From positions 1 to 14,395 of the forward strand of contig CAZAAT010000058.1 of the NCBI GenBank assembly GCA_964483175.1: a stretch of 14,395 nt of DNA. Direction: 5' to 3'. Below the pieces are notes generated by a model. That model did not search any database and was not told the origin of the DNA. It saw only the letters and a program-made list of their open reading frames with translations. Made by a program: the position numbers and the translations under genes. Shown here one piece after another: positions 1-6,500 of this stretch; within the stretch, counting starts at the first letter, position 1; each line of letters begins with the position of its first letter. Origin of the DNA: JAAYHC01 sp964483175 (GTDB lineage: Bacteria; Bacillota; UBA5301).

Positions 1-395
1 ATTCCGTTGAAACGGTGATAACAACTCTGCCGACTGGTGACTGTGGATCAAATGAAGTCTGGAAATACTCACGTTACTTTGATAATCCGCAATTTGACAC
101 TATTCAAGGCAGGACCGAGCAGTTTGCTTACCGCGGTAGGGTTAATATAACATTTAATCCAGGTTGTCATAGCGATGAGCACGGCAACAAACCAGTGCCA
201 GATGAATTTGAAATGTATAACCTAACAACTGATCCGCTTGAAATCAATAACCTGGCTGACAGTTCTAATCAGACTCCGGTAACAGCAAAAATCCAGCTGA
301 TCTTGCACGAAATATTAAAAGACCAGCGGACTAAGAAACGGTTATCCCCCACCAGTGGCAATATTAGTTTGCTTTCGAAAACTGCAGGAGAATAA
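1..395 (+). CDS. Sulfatase-like hydrolase, C-terminal part (5' end outside window)
   Basis: The reading frame is open to the left edge, so the first GTG at 15 is probably internal. The visible 130 or so residues look like the C-terminal subdomain of arylsulfatase-type enzymes (alkaline phosphatase superfamily): an aromatic-rich stretch (WKYSRYFDNP), then the typical closing motif EMYNLTTDPLEINNLAD, followed by a helix (ILHEILKDQ). In this family that motif lies after the catalytic domain; the active-site Cys/Ser (formylglycine) motif would be upstream and is not visible. It is the only plus-strand gene and runs convergently into the GGDEF gene, with 28 bases between the two stops. Substrate cannot be judged from this fragment. 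Family assignment is fairly secure from the closing motif. Confidence 0.75.
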   Translation, partial: SVETVITTLPTGDCGSNEVWKYSRYFDNPQFDTIQGRTEQFAYRGRVNITFNPGCHSDEHGNKPVPDEFEMYNLTTDPLEINNLADSSNQTPVTAKIQLILHEILKDQRTKKRLSPTSGNISLLSKTAGE

Positions 396-397
396 AA

Positions 398-441
398 GCT
401 GCCCCAAACCAGGTTGTACGAACTTACTCGGGTTTGGCAGC
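398..441 (-). terminator. Intrinsic terminator of the first GGDEF gene, overlapping its last codons
   Basis: Read on the minus strand, GCTGCCAAACC (431-441) pairs with GGTTTGGGGCAGC (398-410) with a two-base bulge, and the stem is followed by TTTTATT. The upstream arm lies inside the last codons of the GGDEF gene. On the plus strand there is no T-run after the stem, so it serves mainly the minus-strand gene, though it sits between two convergent genes. Confidence 0.6.
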
Positions 442-1446
442 ATCATCTTTGTAGCGTTTCTTAAACGAATACATTTGACCATCAGCCTCTTCAAGCTTTT
501 TGTGTAAATCAGGTTTTTCTCCGCCGTGGAAAATACTATATCCGTATGAGACCATTGGTAACCGGCTATCCTTCTCACGTTCAGCGATAATTGCTCTTGT
601 CATATTCTTAAACCTTTCTTCAAGCCTATCGGGGTCTGTCGTATTGCAAATGATGTAAAATTCATCACCTCCGACACGATAGCAGGTGCCGCATTGATCA
701 AAAGATTCCCTAATAATTTCGGCAACCGCTTTAATCACAGCGTCTCCGTATTCATGTCCGTATGTGTCATTAATAATCTTAAAATCATTGATATCGATTA
801 CAATCACTGAAAACCCTTTTGAGTTAGTCCTCAGTTTTGCCGCTTTCTCGAAAGCAGCCCGATTATAGAGACCTGTTAGCGTATCGAAACTGCTATCAAA
901 CTCGGCCAGTAAAAGAAAGTATAAAAATAAAGACACCGTTACGCAATGCCATGAAGATTGAACGTTCGGGTAAACAAGCTGGACACTCGTGCCTATGATG
1001 ATAAAAAGGGACAACACGATTATTTTACGCGAAATCGGATAATTGTGCCTCTTGCCCAAATACAAAGTGCCGACTATAAGCAACAATAAATTGACCAGAT
1101 AAACAGTCACAAAAACAAAAAAGTAATCTCCCCTCACGTATTGGTTATTTACATCGACATAAAAGATAAATTGATATAATGGCGATAAAACAACAGCAAC
1201 AACGTTAATCAATGTCGGAAGCAGCAACAGTTTGGATGCTTTAAAAACCTTCGTTTCGATGATGGAAAGCAAAACGAGCGGGATCATTGGTGTCAGCGCA
1301 AAACCAAGGATATTGCAGAAGATATGTACGGTCCGCGCTCCGAATTTCCCACCGCCAGCTAGAATGGTCCCAGCTTCGGCCAGAATTATAACTACGGTAA
1401 GCATGATCGCATTTGAGAACGGTCTTTTCCGATAGTTATTCAACAT
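424..1446 (-). CDS. Membrane-anchored GGDEF-domain protein (putative diguanylate cyclase)
   Basis: The protein has 340 residues from the ATG at 1446. The N-terminal 180 residues contain about six hydrophobic segments (a 6TM or 7TM-like sensor of unknown ligand), followed by a GGDEF domain. The catalytic signature is intact (RVGGDEFYI, GGDEF at about residues 259-263), as is the metal/substrate motif VIDINDFKIINDTYGHEYGD. It therefore likely makes cyclic di-GMP from two GTP at the inner face of the membrane. The RxxD inhibitory site expected just before GGDEF is absent, so product inhibition by that route is unlikely. A TTG at 1473 would add nine residues but has no Shine-Dalgarno; the ATG is also poorly supplied (AGGG 18 bases upstream), so the start is uncertain. 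It has its own promoter at 1497-1525 and is separated from the lysine operon by a terminator. Confidence 0.88.
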   Translation of the reverse strand: MLNNYRKRPFSNAIMLTVVIILAEAGTILAGGGKFGARTVHIFCNILGFALTPMIPLVLLSIIETKVFKASKLLLLPTLINVVAVVLSPLYQFIFYVDVNNQYVRGDYFFVFVTVYLVNLLLLIVGTLYLGKRHNYPISRKIIVLSLFIIIGTSVQLVYPNVQSSWHCVTVSLFLYFLLLAEFDSSFDTLTGLYNRAAFEKAAKLRTNSKGFSVIVIDINDFKIINDTYGHEYGDAVIKAVAEIIRESFDQCGTCYRVGGDEFYIICNTTDPDRLEERFKNMTRAIIAEREKDSRLPMVSYGYSIFHGGEKPDLHKKLEEADGQMYSFKKRYKDDAAKPE

Positions 1447-1496
1447 TGTGCCGGTATGTAGGATCCCTAACAAAAAAGTAGTGCAGCAATGTCAGT

Positions 1497-1525
1497 AATA
1501 TATGTAGCAAACAATTTTCCGTCAA
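1497..1525 (-). promoter_or_regulatory. Sigma-A-type promoter for the first GGDEF gene
   Basis: On the minus strand TTGACG (1520-1525) and TATATT (1497-1502) are separated by exactly 17 bases. It lies about 50 bases upstream of the ATG at 1446 and downstream of the lysine operon terminator, giving a short leader of about 45 bases. Confidence 0.65.
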
Positions 1526-1570
1526 TCACTATATGATCGCCTCTATATTGAACGAATATCTACGCTGATG

Positions 1571-1613
1571 AAAAACGGTTCGAGCCCAGTCTCTACCCTA
1601 GTCTCGAACCGTT
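1571..1613 (-). terminator. Intrinsic terminator of the lysine ABC transporter operon
   Basis: An 11-bp perfect stem, AACGGTTCGAG at 1574-1584 pairing with CTCGAACCGTT at 1603-1613, with an 18-base loop. On the minus strand it is followed by TTTTTC. It begins 20 bases after the stop of the ATPase gene, so it ends the three-gene operon. Confidence 0.85.
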
Positions 1614-1633
1614 AAACCACATCGTCGTTATGT

Positions 1634-2371
1634 TTACGCGTTCAACACGCGCTTAAGAAATTCGCGAGTTCGCTCTTGGAGAGGATGATTGAAAATCTGT
1701 TCCGGTGGACCTTCTTCGGCGATGACTCCCTGATCCATGAAGACCACCCGATCGGCCACTTCCTTGGCAAAGCCCATTTCGTGGGTAACTACTAACATCG
1801 TCAGTCCGGATTCAGCCAGTTGTTTCATAACCTTCAGTACTTCCCCAACCATCTCGGGGTCCAAGGCTGAGGTCGGCTCATCAAACAGCATGACATCCGG
1901 ATTCATGGAAAGGGCGCGCGCAATGGCCACCCGTTGCTTCTGTCCTCCAGATAATTGCCTAGGCTTAGCGTGGATGAATTGTTCCATACCAACCACCCGT
2001 AAATATTGCAGGGCCACCTCTTCCGCTTCGGCCTTCGAACGCTTTAGCAATTTGATCTGCCCGACCATACAGTTGCTCAAGACATTATGGTTATTGAACA
2101 AGTTAAACTGCTGAAAAACCATCCCTAACTTTTGCCGATACTTATAAACATCATGTTTGTCATCAAGGATATTTTCGCCCTTATAGATTATTTGACCACC
2201 ACTAGGCCTTTCTAAAAGGTTGATGCAGCGTAAAAGGGTGGATTTGCCGGAACCGGAGGAACCGATAATACAAACCACTTCGCCTTTTTGTACACTGAAA
2301 TTAATATCTTTCAATACTTCGTTGGCACCGAAAGACTTGCTTAGATGTTGAATTTCAATGATTGTGTCCAA
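1634..2371 (-). CDS. Polar amino acid ABC transporter, ATP-binding protein (probably lysine)
   Basis: The protein has 245 residues, the full length for the GlnQ/HisP family. Motifs in order: Walker A GSSGSGKST (37-45), Q-loop FQQFN (about 86-90), ABC signature LSGGQKQRV (140-148), Walker B VMLFDEP (160-166), D-loop SALD and switch His in VVTHEMG (197). It is the cytoplasmic motor that drives import through the permease encoded 15 bases upstream. The start is TTG at 2371, supported by a very strong GGGGGGAG Shine-Dalgarno five bases away. It is the last gene of the operon and is followed by an intrinsic terminator. Lysine as substrate is inferred from the riboswitch at the head of the operon, since the family alone gives only polar amino acids. 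Confidence 0.95.
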   Translation of the reverse strand: MDTIIEIQHLSKSFGANEVLKDINFSVQKGEVVCIIGSSGSGKSTLLRCINLLERPSGGQIIYKGENILDDKHDVYKYRQKLGMVFQQFNLFNNHNVLSNCMVGQIKLLKRSKAEAEEVALQYLRVVGMEQFIHAKPRQLSGGQKQRVAIARALSMNPDVMLFDEPTSALDPEMVGEVLKVMKQLAESGLTMLVVTHEMGFAKEVADRVVFMDQGVIAEEGPPEQIFNHPLQERTREFLKRVLNA

Positions 2372-2386
2372 GACTTCTCCCCCCTG

Positions 2387-3151
2387 CTAACCTTGTTGAG
2401 TAAGCCGTAACATGTCTTCCGGTGTGGCTACCTGCATCTGATTCAAAGTGTAGGATTCCGGTCCGTCCAATTTTCTTTCGAAATAACGTAAAATCCTTGT
2501 TACCGTAAAGGTCATGATGAAGTAAATTATACAGGCTACGAAAAAGGCCTCAAAGTACCTAAAGTTGTTACCGGCAACAGACTTGGTTTGGAAATACAGC
2601 TCTGTAACGGAAATAACATTAAGAACGGAGGTATCCTTGATATTGATGACAAATTCATTTCCGGTAGCGGGAAGAATATTGCGGATGGCTTGTGGTAAAA
2701 CCACGTTAAGCATGGTTTGGAGATGGTTCATACCGATAGCCTGAGCCGCTTCAAACTGTCCCTTATCAACGGAAATGATTCCGCCCCGCACGATTTCCGC
2801 CATATAAGCACCGGTATTGATTGAAACAATAAAAATCGCAGCCGGTAAGCGTTCCATGTGAATGCCAAAGGCCATAGCCGTTCCGTAAAAAATGACCATG
2901 GCCTGAACAATCATCGGAGTACCCCTGAAGAATTCGATATATGAAGCAAGTACTCCATTAACCACTTTAAGTAGGATTCTTTTTAGCCCCCGCCCCGGCA
3001 TCGGCACAGTCCGTATTACACCGATTACTAATCCGATCAGTGAACCGAATAGGGTCCCGATAATAGAAATTAAAAGAGTAACACCGGCACCCCGCAGAAA
3101 CATTGGCCAATATTCAGATACGATGCGGACAATCCAATCTAAACTCATCAT
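2387..3151 (-). CDS. Polar amino acid ABC transporter, permease (probably lysine)
   Basis: The protein has 254 residues, with about five transmembrane helices of the HisMQ/GlnP permease family. The first helix is at about 22-45. The EAA loop that docks on the ATPase is clear at about 134-156 (EAAQAIGMNHLQTMLNVVLP), and the family motif EFFRGTPMIVQ is at about 73-83. A single permease gene suggests that the transporter works with a homodimeric membrane part. Two ATGs are adjacent (3151 and 3148); the Shine-Dalgarno AAAGGAG is better spaced for the second, so the protein may start at MSLDW. It lies 45 bases after the binding-protein gene and 15 bases before the ATPase gene, in one operon. Confidence 0.94.
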   Translation of the reverse strand: MMSLDWIVRIVSEYWPMFLRGAGVTLLISIIGTLFGSLIGLVIGVIRTVPMPGRGLKRILLKVVNGVLASYIEFFRGTPMIVQAMVIFYGTAMAFGIHMERLPAAIFIVSINTGAYMAEIVRGGIISVDKGQFEAAQAIGMNHLQTMLNVVLPQAIRNILPATGNEFVINIKDTSVLNVISVTELYFQTKSVAGNNFRYFEAFFVACIIYFIMTFTVTRILRYFERKLDGPESYTLNQMQVATPEDMLRLTQQG

Positions 3152-3196
3152 TCTCTCCTTTTATTAAGAGCGGCGACCGTCATTAATTAGTTCCAA

Positions 3197-4018
3197 TTAA
3201 TTAGATGCCGGCTGGTTTTTGATGGCCTCATCCATGATCTTTAGGCGCTCCTGCTGAGAAATCCCTTTTAGGATATCATTGATTTTGGAGGTAAGAGGGC
3301 TGCCTTTTTGCAGTCCAACAGCAATGGCTGTGTCATCAGGCGAAGTTACAAATCCGTCCTTAAACACTACCATTTTAAAGTCTTTATTAGCAGCTTCAGC
3401 ACTAACACCTTCCGGGCGTTCGGAGACATAGCCATCAATAAAGCCAGATTGCAGGGCTACCCGCATTGCTGGGAAGTTATCCATGGCAGCTTCTTTAATC
3501 ACGCCATTGATTTGGTCAATCACTTCATAGTGGAAGGTATTAAGCTGGGCAGTAATTTTTGCGCCCCGGAAATCATGAATGGATGTAGCATTCTCATATT
3601 TACCACCACGTTTGACTACCATCACCAGGTCAGACTCGTAGTAGTTCTCGGAGAAGTCAATGGTTTTCTTGCGGCTTTCGGTGGGTGACATGCCGGCGAT
3701 AATCGCATCGATCTTGCCGGAGGTCAAAGAAGGTGTTAGCCCATCCCATTCGGTTTTGACAATTACCAATTCTTTGCCCAGACCTTCGGCAATTCTTTTG
3801 GCAATTTCCACATCGTAGCCACCAGCATATTCGGGACTACCATCGATTTTTATAGCGCCATTACTCGAAGTCGTTTGGGTCCAGTTAAAGGGCGGATAGT
3901 CGGCCTCCATACCTACCCTAAAGACATCTTTGCTAACTTTGCTCTTAGATCCACACCCGGTAATCAAGAAGATCCCCAACAAGATCACTACGACGGCTAA
4001 GAATAACCTTTTGTTCAC
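3197..4018 (-). CDS. Amino acid ABC transporter substrate-binding lipoprotein (probably lysine)
   Basis: The protein has 273 residues. A lipoprotein signal peptide is visible: positive MNKR, a hydrophobic core and the lipobox LITGC with the acylated Cys at residue 22. A solute-binding family 3 domain follows, with the typical start FRVGMEADYPPFNW, the GYDVEIAKRIAEGLGKEL segment, the GLTPSLTSGKIDAIIAGM segment and DFSENYYESD. The mature protein would be anchored to the outer face of the membrane and deliver its ligand to the permease. The start is GTG at 4018, with GTGAGG eight bases upstream. It is the first gene behind the lysine riboswitch, which is the main reason for calling the ligand lysine; other basic amino acids remain possible. 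Confidence 0.94.
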   Translation of the reverse strand: MNKRLFLAVVVILLGIFLITGCGSKSKVSKDVFRVGMEADYPPFNWTQTTSSNGAIKIDGSPEYAGGYDVEIAKRIAEGLGKELVIVKTEWDGLTPSLTSGKIDAIIAGMSPTESRKKTIDFSENYYESDLVMVVKRGGKYENATSIHDFRGAKITAQLNTFHYEVIDQINGVIKEAAMDNFPAMRVALQSGFIDGYVSERPEGVSAEAANKDFKMVVFKDGFVTSPDDTAIAVGLQKGSPLTSKINDILKGISQQERLKIMDEAIKNQPASN

Positions 4019-4056
4019 AGATGAAACCTCACTTTCTTTTAAATATGTTTTCCGCT

Positions 4057-4088
4057 CAAAAAATTAAACCTGGGACGAGTCCCAGGTT
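4057..4088 (-). terminator. Riboswitch-controlled intrinsic terminator ahead of the lysine transporter operon
   Basis: On the minus strand AACCTGGGA pairs with TCCCAGGTT (4067-4088, nine bp, loop CTCG), followed by TTTAATTTTTT (4058-4068). It lies between the lysine aptamer and the first gene, so it is the expected off-state element. A second small hairpin, TGGTAA/TTACCA, directly precedes it at 4088-4104. No perfect antiterminator pairing with the 5' arm was found by eye. Confidence 0.85.
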
Positions 4089-4129
4089 GGTAAAATCCTT
4101 ACCAGAAAAACCCCCCCTTTTCCCCCGAC

Positions 4130-4303
4130 GAGATAGCACAACTCAATAAGCCGGGACGCTTATTGAGACAATCCTGCAGTTATTCACTGCAGAATCAGCA
4201 AATAATACCGAGCGTATTACTTACTTCGGCGACATTTCCTTCTCCTAAGTCTCATCACTGCTCGCGCTCCACATAGGACTGTTAAATGCCGCGCCTCTAC
4301 CTC
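4130..4303 (-). ncRNA. Lysine riboswitch (L-box) aptamer
   Basis: Read on the minus strand, P1 is closed by GAGGTAG (4297-4303) with CTATCTC (4130-4136). Conserved L-box core blocks are present in order: GAGGTAGAGGCGCG, GTGATGAGAC..AGGAGAAGG, GTCGCCGAAGTAA (4221-4233), a TAATAC/GTATTA hairpin, a P4-like CTGCAG/CTGCAG hairpin (4174-4192), GGATTGTC, and a nine-bp P5 TCAATAAGC/GCTTATTGA (4143-4166) leading into GTGCTATCTC. This is the established lysine-sensing RNA. Binding of lysine to the nascent transcript should stabilise P1 and favour the terminator at 4057-4088, shutting off the downstream importer when lysine is plentiful. The order and sequence of the core blocks make the identification strong. 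Confidence 0.95.
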
Positions 4304-4336
4304 ACCCAAAAAAGTGAGGTTATTCATTTTACCTAC

Positions 4337-4365
4337 AGCTTACAGTACTGGTAGGCATCTGTCAA
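4337..4365 (-). promoter_or_regulatory. Sigma-A promoter of the lysine transporter operon
   Basis: A perfect -35 TTGACA (4360-4365) is followed after 17 bases by TAAGCT (4337-4342), a weaker -10. Transcription would begin near 4330, just ahead of the riboswitch. The -35 lies only about 15 bases after the stop of the PhnA-like gene, with no terminator between, so read-through from that gene is also possible. Confidence 0.65.
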
Positions 4366-4379
4366 CATTACCTACGGTT

Positions 4380-4724
4380 TTAGGCCTTTTTAACAAATTC
4401 AGATTTTAATTTCATTGCGCCGAACCCATCTATTTTGCAATCAATATCATGGCCATCGCTAGCATCATGTATTAACCTTATACCCTTTACCTTTGTACCC
4501 ATTTTCACCGATGCTGAACTGCCTTTCACTTTTAAATCTTTAATTACAATAACAGAGTCCCCATCATTTAAAATGTTTCCATTGGCATCTTTGATTACCT
4601 CATGACTAGCATCTTCCTGTGCTTCTAAGCTCCATTCATGAGCACATTGGGAACAGACAATGAGATCCCTGTCTTCGTAGGTATATTCTGAATTGCAGCT
4701 TGGGCAATTCGGCAATTCTGACAT
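4380..4724 (-). CDS. yjdM: PhnA/YjdM family zinc-ribbon protein
   Basis: The protein has 114 residues, full length for the PhnA (YjdM) family. The N-terminal zinc ribbon is clear: Cys7-x2-Cys10 and Cys24-x2-Cys27 (CPSC and CSQC). The C-terminal domain carries the family stretch DANGNILNDGDSVIVIKDLKVKG. The family was first named after the phosphonate operon, but it is widespread outside phosphonate loci and its role is not settled; no phosphonate genes are seen here. The start has GGAGG nine bases upstream. It lies 49 bases after the DUF2200 gene and directly before the lysine operon promoter, with no terminator in between. Confidence 0.9.
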   Translation of the reverse strand: MSELPNCPSCNSEYTYEDRDLIVCSQCAHEWSLEAQEDASHEVIKDANGNILNDGDSVIVIKDLKVKGSSASVKMGTKVKGIRLIHDASDGHDIDCKIDGFGAMKLKSEFVKKA

Positions 4725-4773
4725 TATCTAGCGCCTCCATTCTTATATGCCTATTCATACTAGCATATTTTGT

Positions 4774-5127
4774 TTATTTCCGTAAAATCTTCTCCATCGC
4801 CTTGCCCTTTGCTAACTCATCGATCAACTTGTCCAGATAACGGATCTCGCGCATCAGCGGTTCTTCGATATCTTCTACCCGGACACCACAGATCACACCT
4901 TTAATCAAAGTCCGTGCCGGATTGAGCTGAGGGGCTTCCCCAAAAAAGGTCTCAAAGTCGGTTTGTTTTGCCAGCTCGCCTTCCAGCTCTTCCTGGCTAT
5001 ATCCGGTCAACCAGCGGATGATCTCATCAACTTCCGCTTTAGTACGCCCTTTTTTCTCCGCCTTCGCAACATAATGGGGATAGACACTAGCGAAACTCAT
5101 CGAATAGATCTTGTGTTTGGTCATCAT
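4774..5127 (-). CDS. DUF2200 family protein
   Basis: The protein is 117 residues, cytoplasmic, with no signal peptide or membrane segment. It is recognised as DUF2200 from the N-terminal KIYSMSFASVYPHYVAKAEK, the IIRWLTGYSQEEL segment and the NPARTLIKGVICGVRVEDIE segment, all typical of the family. No enzymatic activity is established for it. Two adjacent ATGs (5127 and 5124) follow an AAGGAG Shine-Dalgarno, five and eight bases upstream; either could be used. It starts 13 bases after the stop of the preceding methyltransferase gene and is probably co-transcribed with it. Confidence 0.88.
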   Translation of the reverse strand: MMTKHKIYSMSFASVYPHYVAKAEKKGRTKAEVDEIIRWLTGYSQEELEGELAKQTDFETFFGEAPQLNPARTLIKGVICGVRVEDIEEPLMREIRYLDKLIDELAKGKAMEKILRK

Positions 5128-5140
5128 CTTTGCTCCTTAT

Positions 5141-5887
5141 CTAGTTTTTCTTTGCTACATAAAATACATAGCTGTAATATTCTTGATAACGATTGTACAT
5201 ATCGGCTTCAATTTTGCCCTCGTCAATAAATTCTTTAACCTCATCCGCATAGTCATACTTTTCCAGGAATGCTTCAGCCTTTTCCAGTAACGGTTGATAA
5301 TAATAATCCACCCAGCATTCTTCGCCCAGCACAAAATGGGCTATGGGGGTATAGCCACATTTCTTTATGACGGCAATTTTGTTCTCAATCGTGTCGATCT
5401 CGGAATACGCATTAACCCAGTACCCTTCGATTTCGTCAGGTCTCGTTTCGATCAGCCACGAAATTTCCGAAACAGCGATATAACCGTCATCCTTCAAGTA
5501 CTTTCTCCACAAGGACAGTCCATTTTCAAAACCGATATTATAGATAGCCCCCTCCGACCAGATTATATCGAAAGAATTTTCCTCAAAGGTTAAGCTATCC
5601 ATCAACATTTCTTGTGTCTTGACACGATTGGCAAGGTTACTCTGTGCAATTTTCTCATTAAGTTTAACTAAAAACTGCGGCAGCATATCGATTGCAGTGA
5701 TCTGTGCGGCGGTGTTTTGGGCAAGCGTCATTGTTTGTCCTCCGGTTCCGCAACCGATATCCAGTATCTTGGTCCTTTCATTGATATTCGGAATATAGCT
5801 CAGCGCCTTTAAGGTAGCCTCTTTGCTACCAGGTCCCTGGCGCTCATTATCTTTATGATATTCGATGATAAGTTCTAATAAATTCAT
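5141..5887 (-). CDS. Class I SAM-dependent methyltransferase
   Basis: The protein has 248 residues with a Rossmann-type SAM-binding fold: motif I ILDIGCGTGG (41-50), the acidic end of strand 2 in AIDMLP (Asp67), and motif IV-like FDIIWSEGAIYNIGF. The C-terminal half is rich in Trp and Tyr and probably forms the substrate cap. Such UbiE-like small-molecule methyltransferases cannot be given a substrate from sequence alone. The start at 5887 has AGAGGG eight bases upstream. The gene lies 39 bases after the MFS exporter relic and 13 bases before the DUF2200 gene, in a tightly packed co-directional run. A second, different methyltransferase lies on the other side of the MFS relic. Confidence 0.9.
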   Translation of the reverse strand: MNLLELIIEYHKDNERQGPGSKEATLKALSYIPNINERTKILDIGCGTGGQTMTLAQNTAAQITAIDMLPQFLVKLNEKIAQSNLANRVKTQEMLMDSLTFEENSFDIIWSEGAIYNIGFENGLSLWRKYLKDDGYIAVSEISWLIETRPDEIEGYWVNAYSEIDTIENKIAVIKKCGYTPIAHFVLGEECWVDYYYQPLLEKAEAFLEKYDYADEVKEFIDEGKIEADMYNRYQEYYSYVFYVAKKN

Positions 5888-5926
5888 TCTGACATCCCTC
5901 TATCAGACAATTTGCAGCCCAAGCAG

Positions 5927-6454
5927 TCATGCCACTCTTTTTCGCGGCAGAATCAGGATTGCACTAACCAAGGTAACCAGAATAATTACTATCCCCGAAA
6001 CCAAAAACCATAACGACACTCCGTGGCTTTGGGCGATCGGACCAGCAATCAATAACCCCATTGGCATCGTTGCCGAACCGAGGCTGCCAATCAGTGAGAA
6101 GGCGCGGCCCATCCTATCCGGTGCGATGGTTTCCTGCAGATAGGCAATATACGGAATATTATAGAGGTTGCTGCTCGCTCCCAGTAGTGCACATAACGCT
6201 GCAAAAACCCAAAACCAGACCATTTCAGCTGGAAGTACACCGCACAGTAACGAGGCGCCTCCCATGCCCAGCAAGGCAAGATGGATTACGGCAAATTTGA
6301 TATTAATATAGCCAATCTTGCTCAGGATTGAGGCGCTCAACATCATGCCACCGGCATAGCCAAAGTTCACAACACTTGCATGCCAAGCGTCGGCCCGGAA
6401 ATAATCGCTGGTCATGAGCGGATAATAAACGGACAATGGGCTATAAAAGACCAT
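5927..6454 (-). pseudogene. MFS exporter, N-terminally truncated remnant
   Basis: The 175 residues contain about six transmembrane segments and match the C-terminal half of a major facilitator superfamily exporter (MefA/macrolide-type group; the stretch SPLSVYYPLMTSDYF typically opens the second half). The N-terminal six helices, about 200 residues, are missing. Just upstream, in the same frame, lie AGGAG, an ATG at 6475, three codons and a TAG at 6461-6463, then two codons before the ATG at 6454. So a translation start has been joined to the middle of the gene and is interrupted by a stop. A functional transporter is unlikely, although a half-length product could still be made. It sits 47 bases after the second methyltransferase gene. 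Confidence 0.8.
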
Positions 6455-6500
6455 AGTTGGCTAAGATTCATACATTTGCTCCTGATTTTTCTCGAGAAGA

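Noticed and set aside
6061..6300. Plus-strand and other-frame ORFs over the MFS, methyltransferase and hydrolase genes
   Set aside because: They mirror real minus-strand genes, have low-complexity or Arg/Ser/Pro-rich composition and no ribosome sites.
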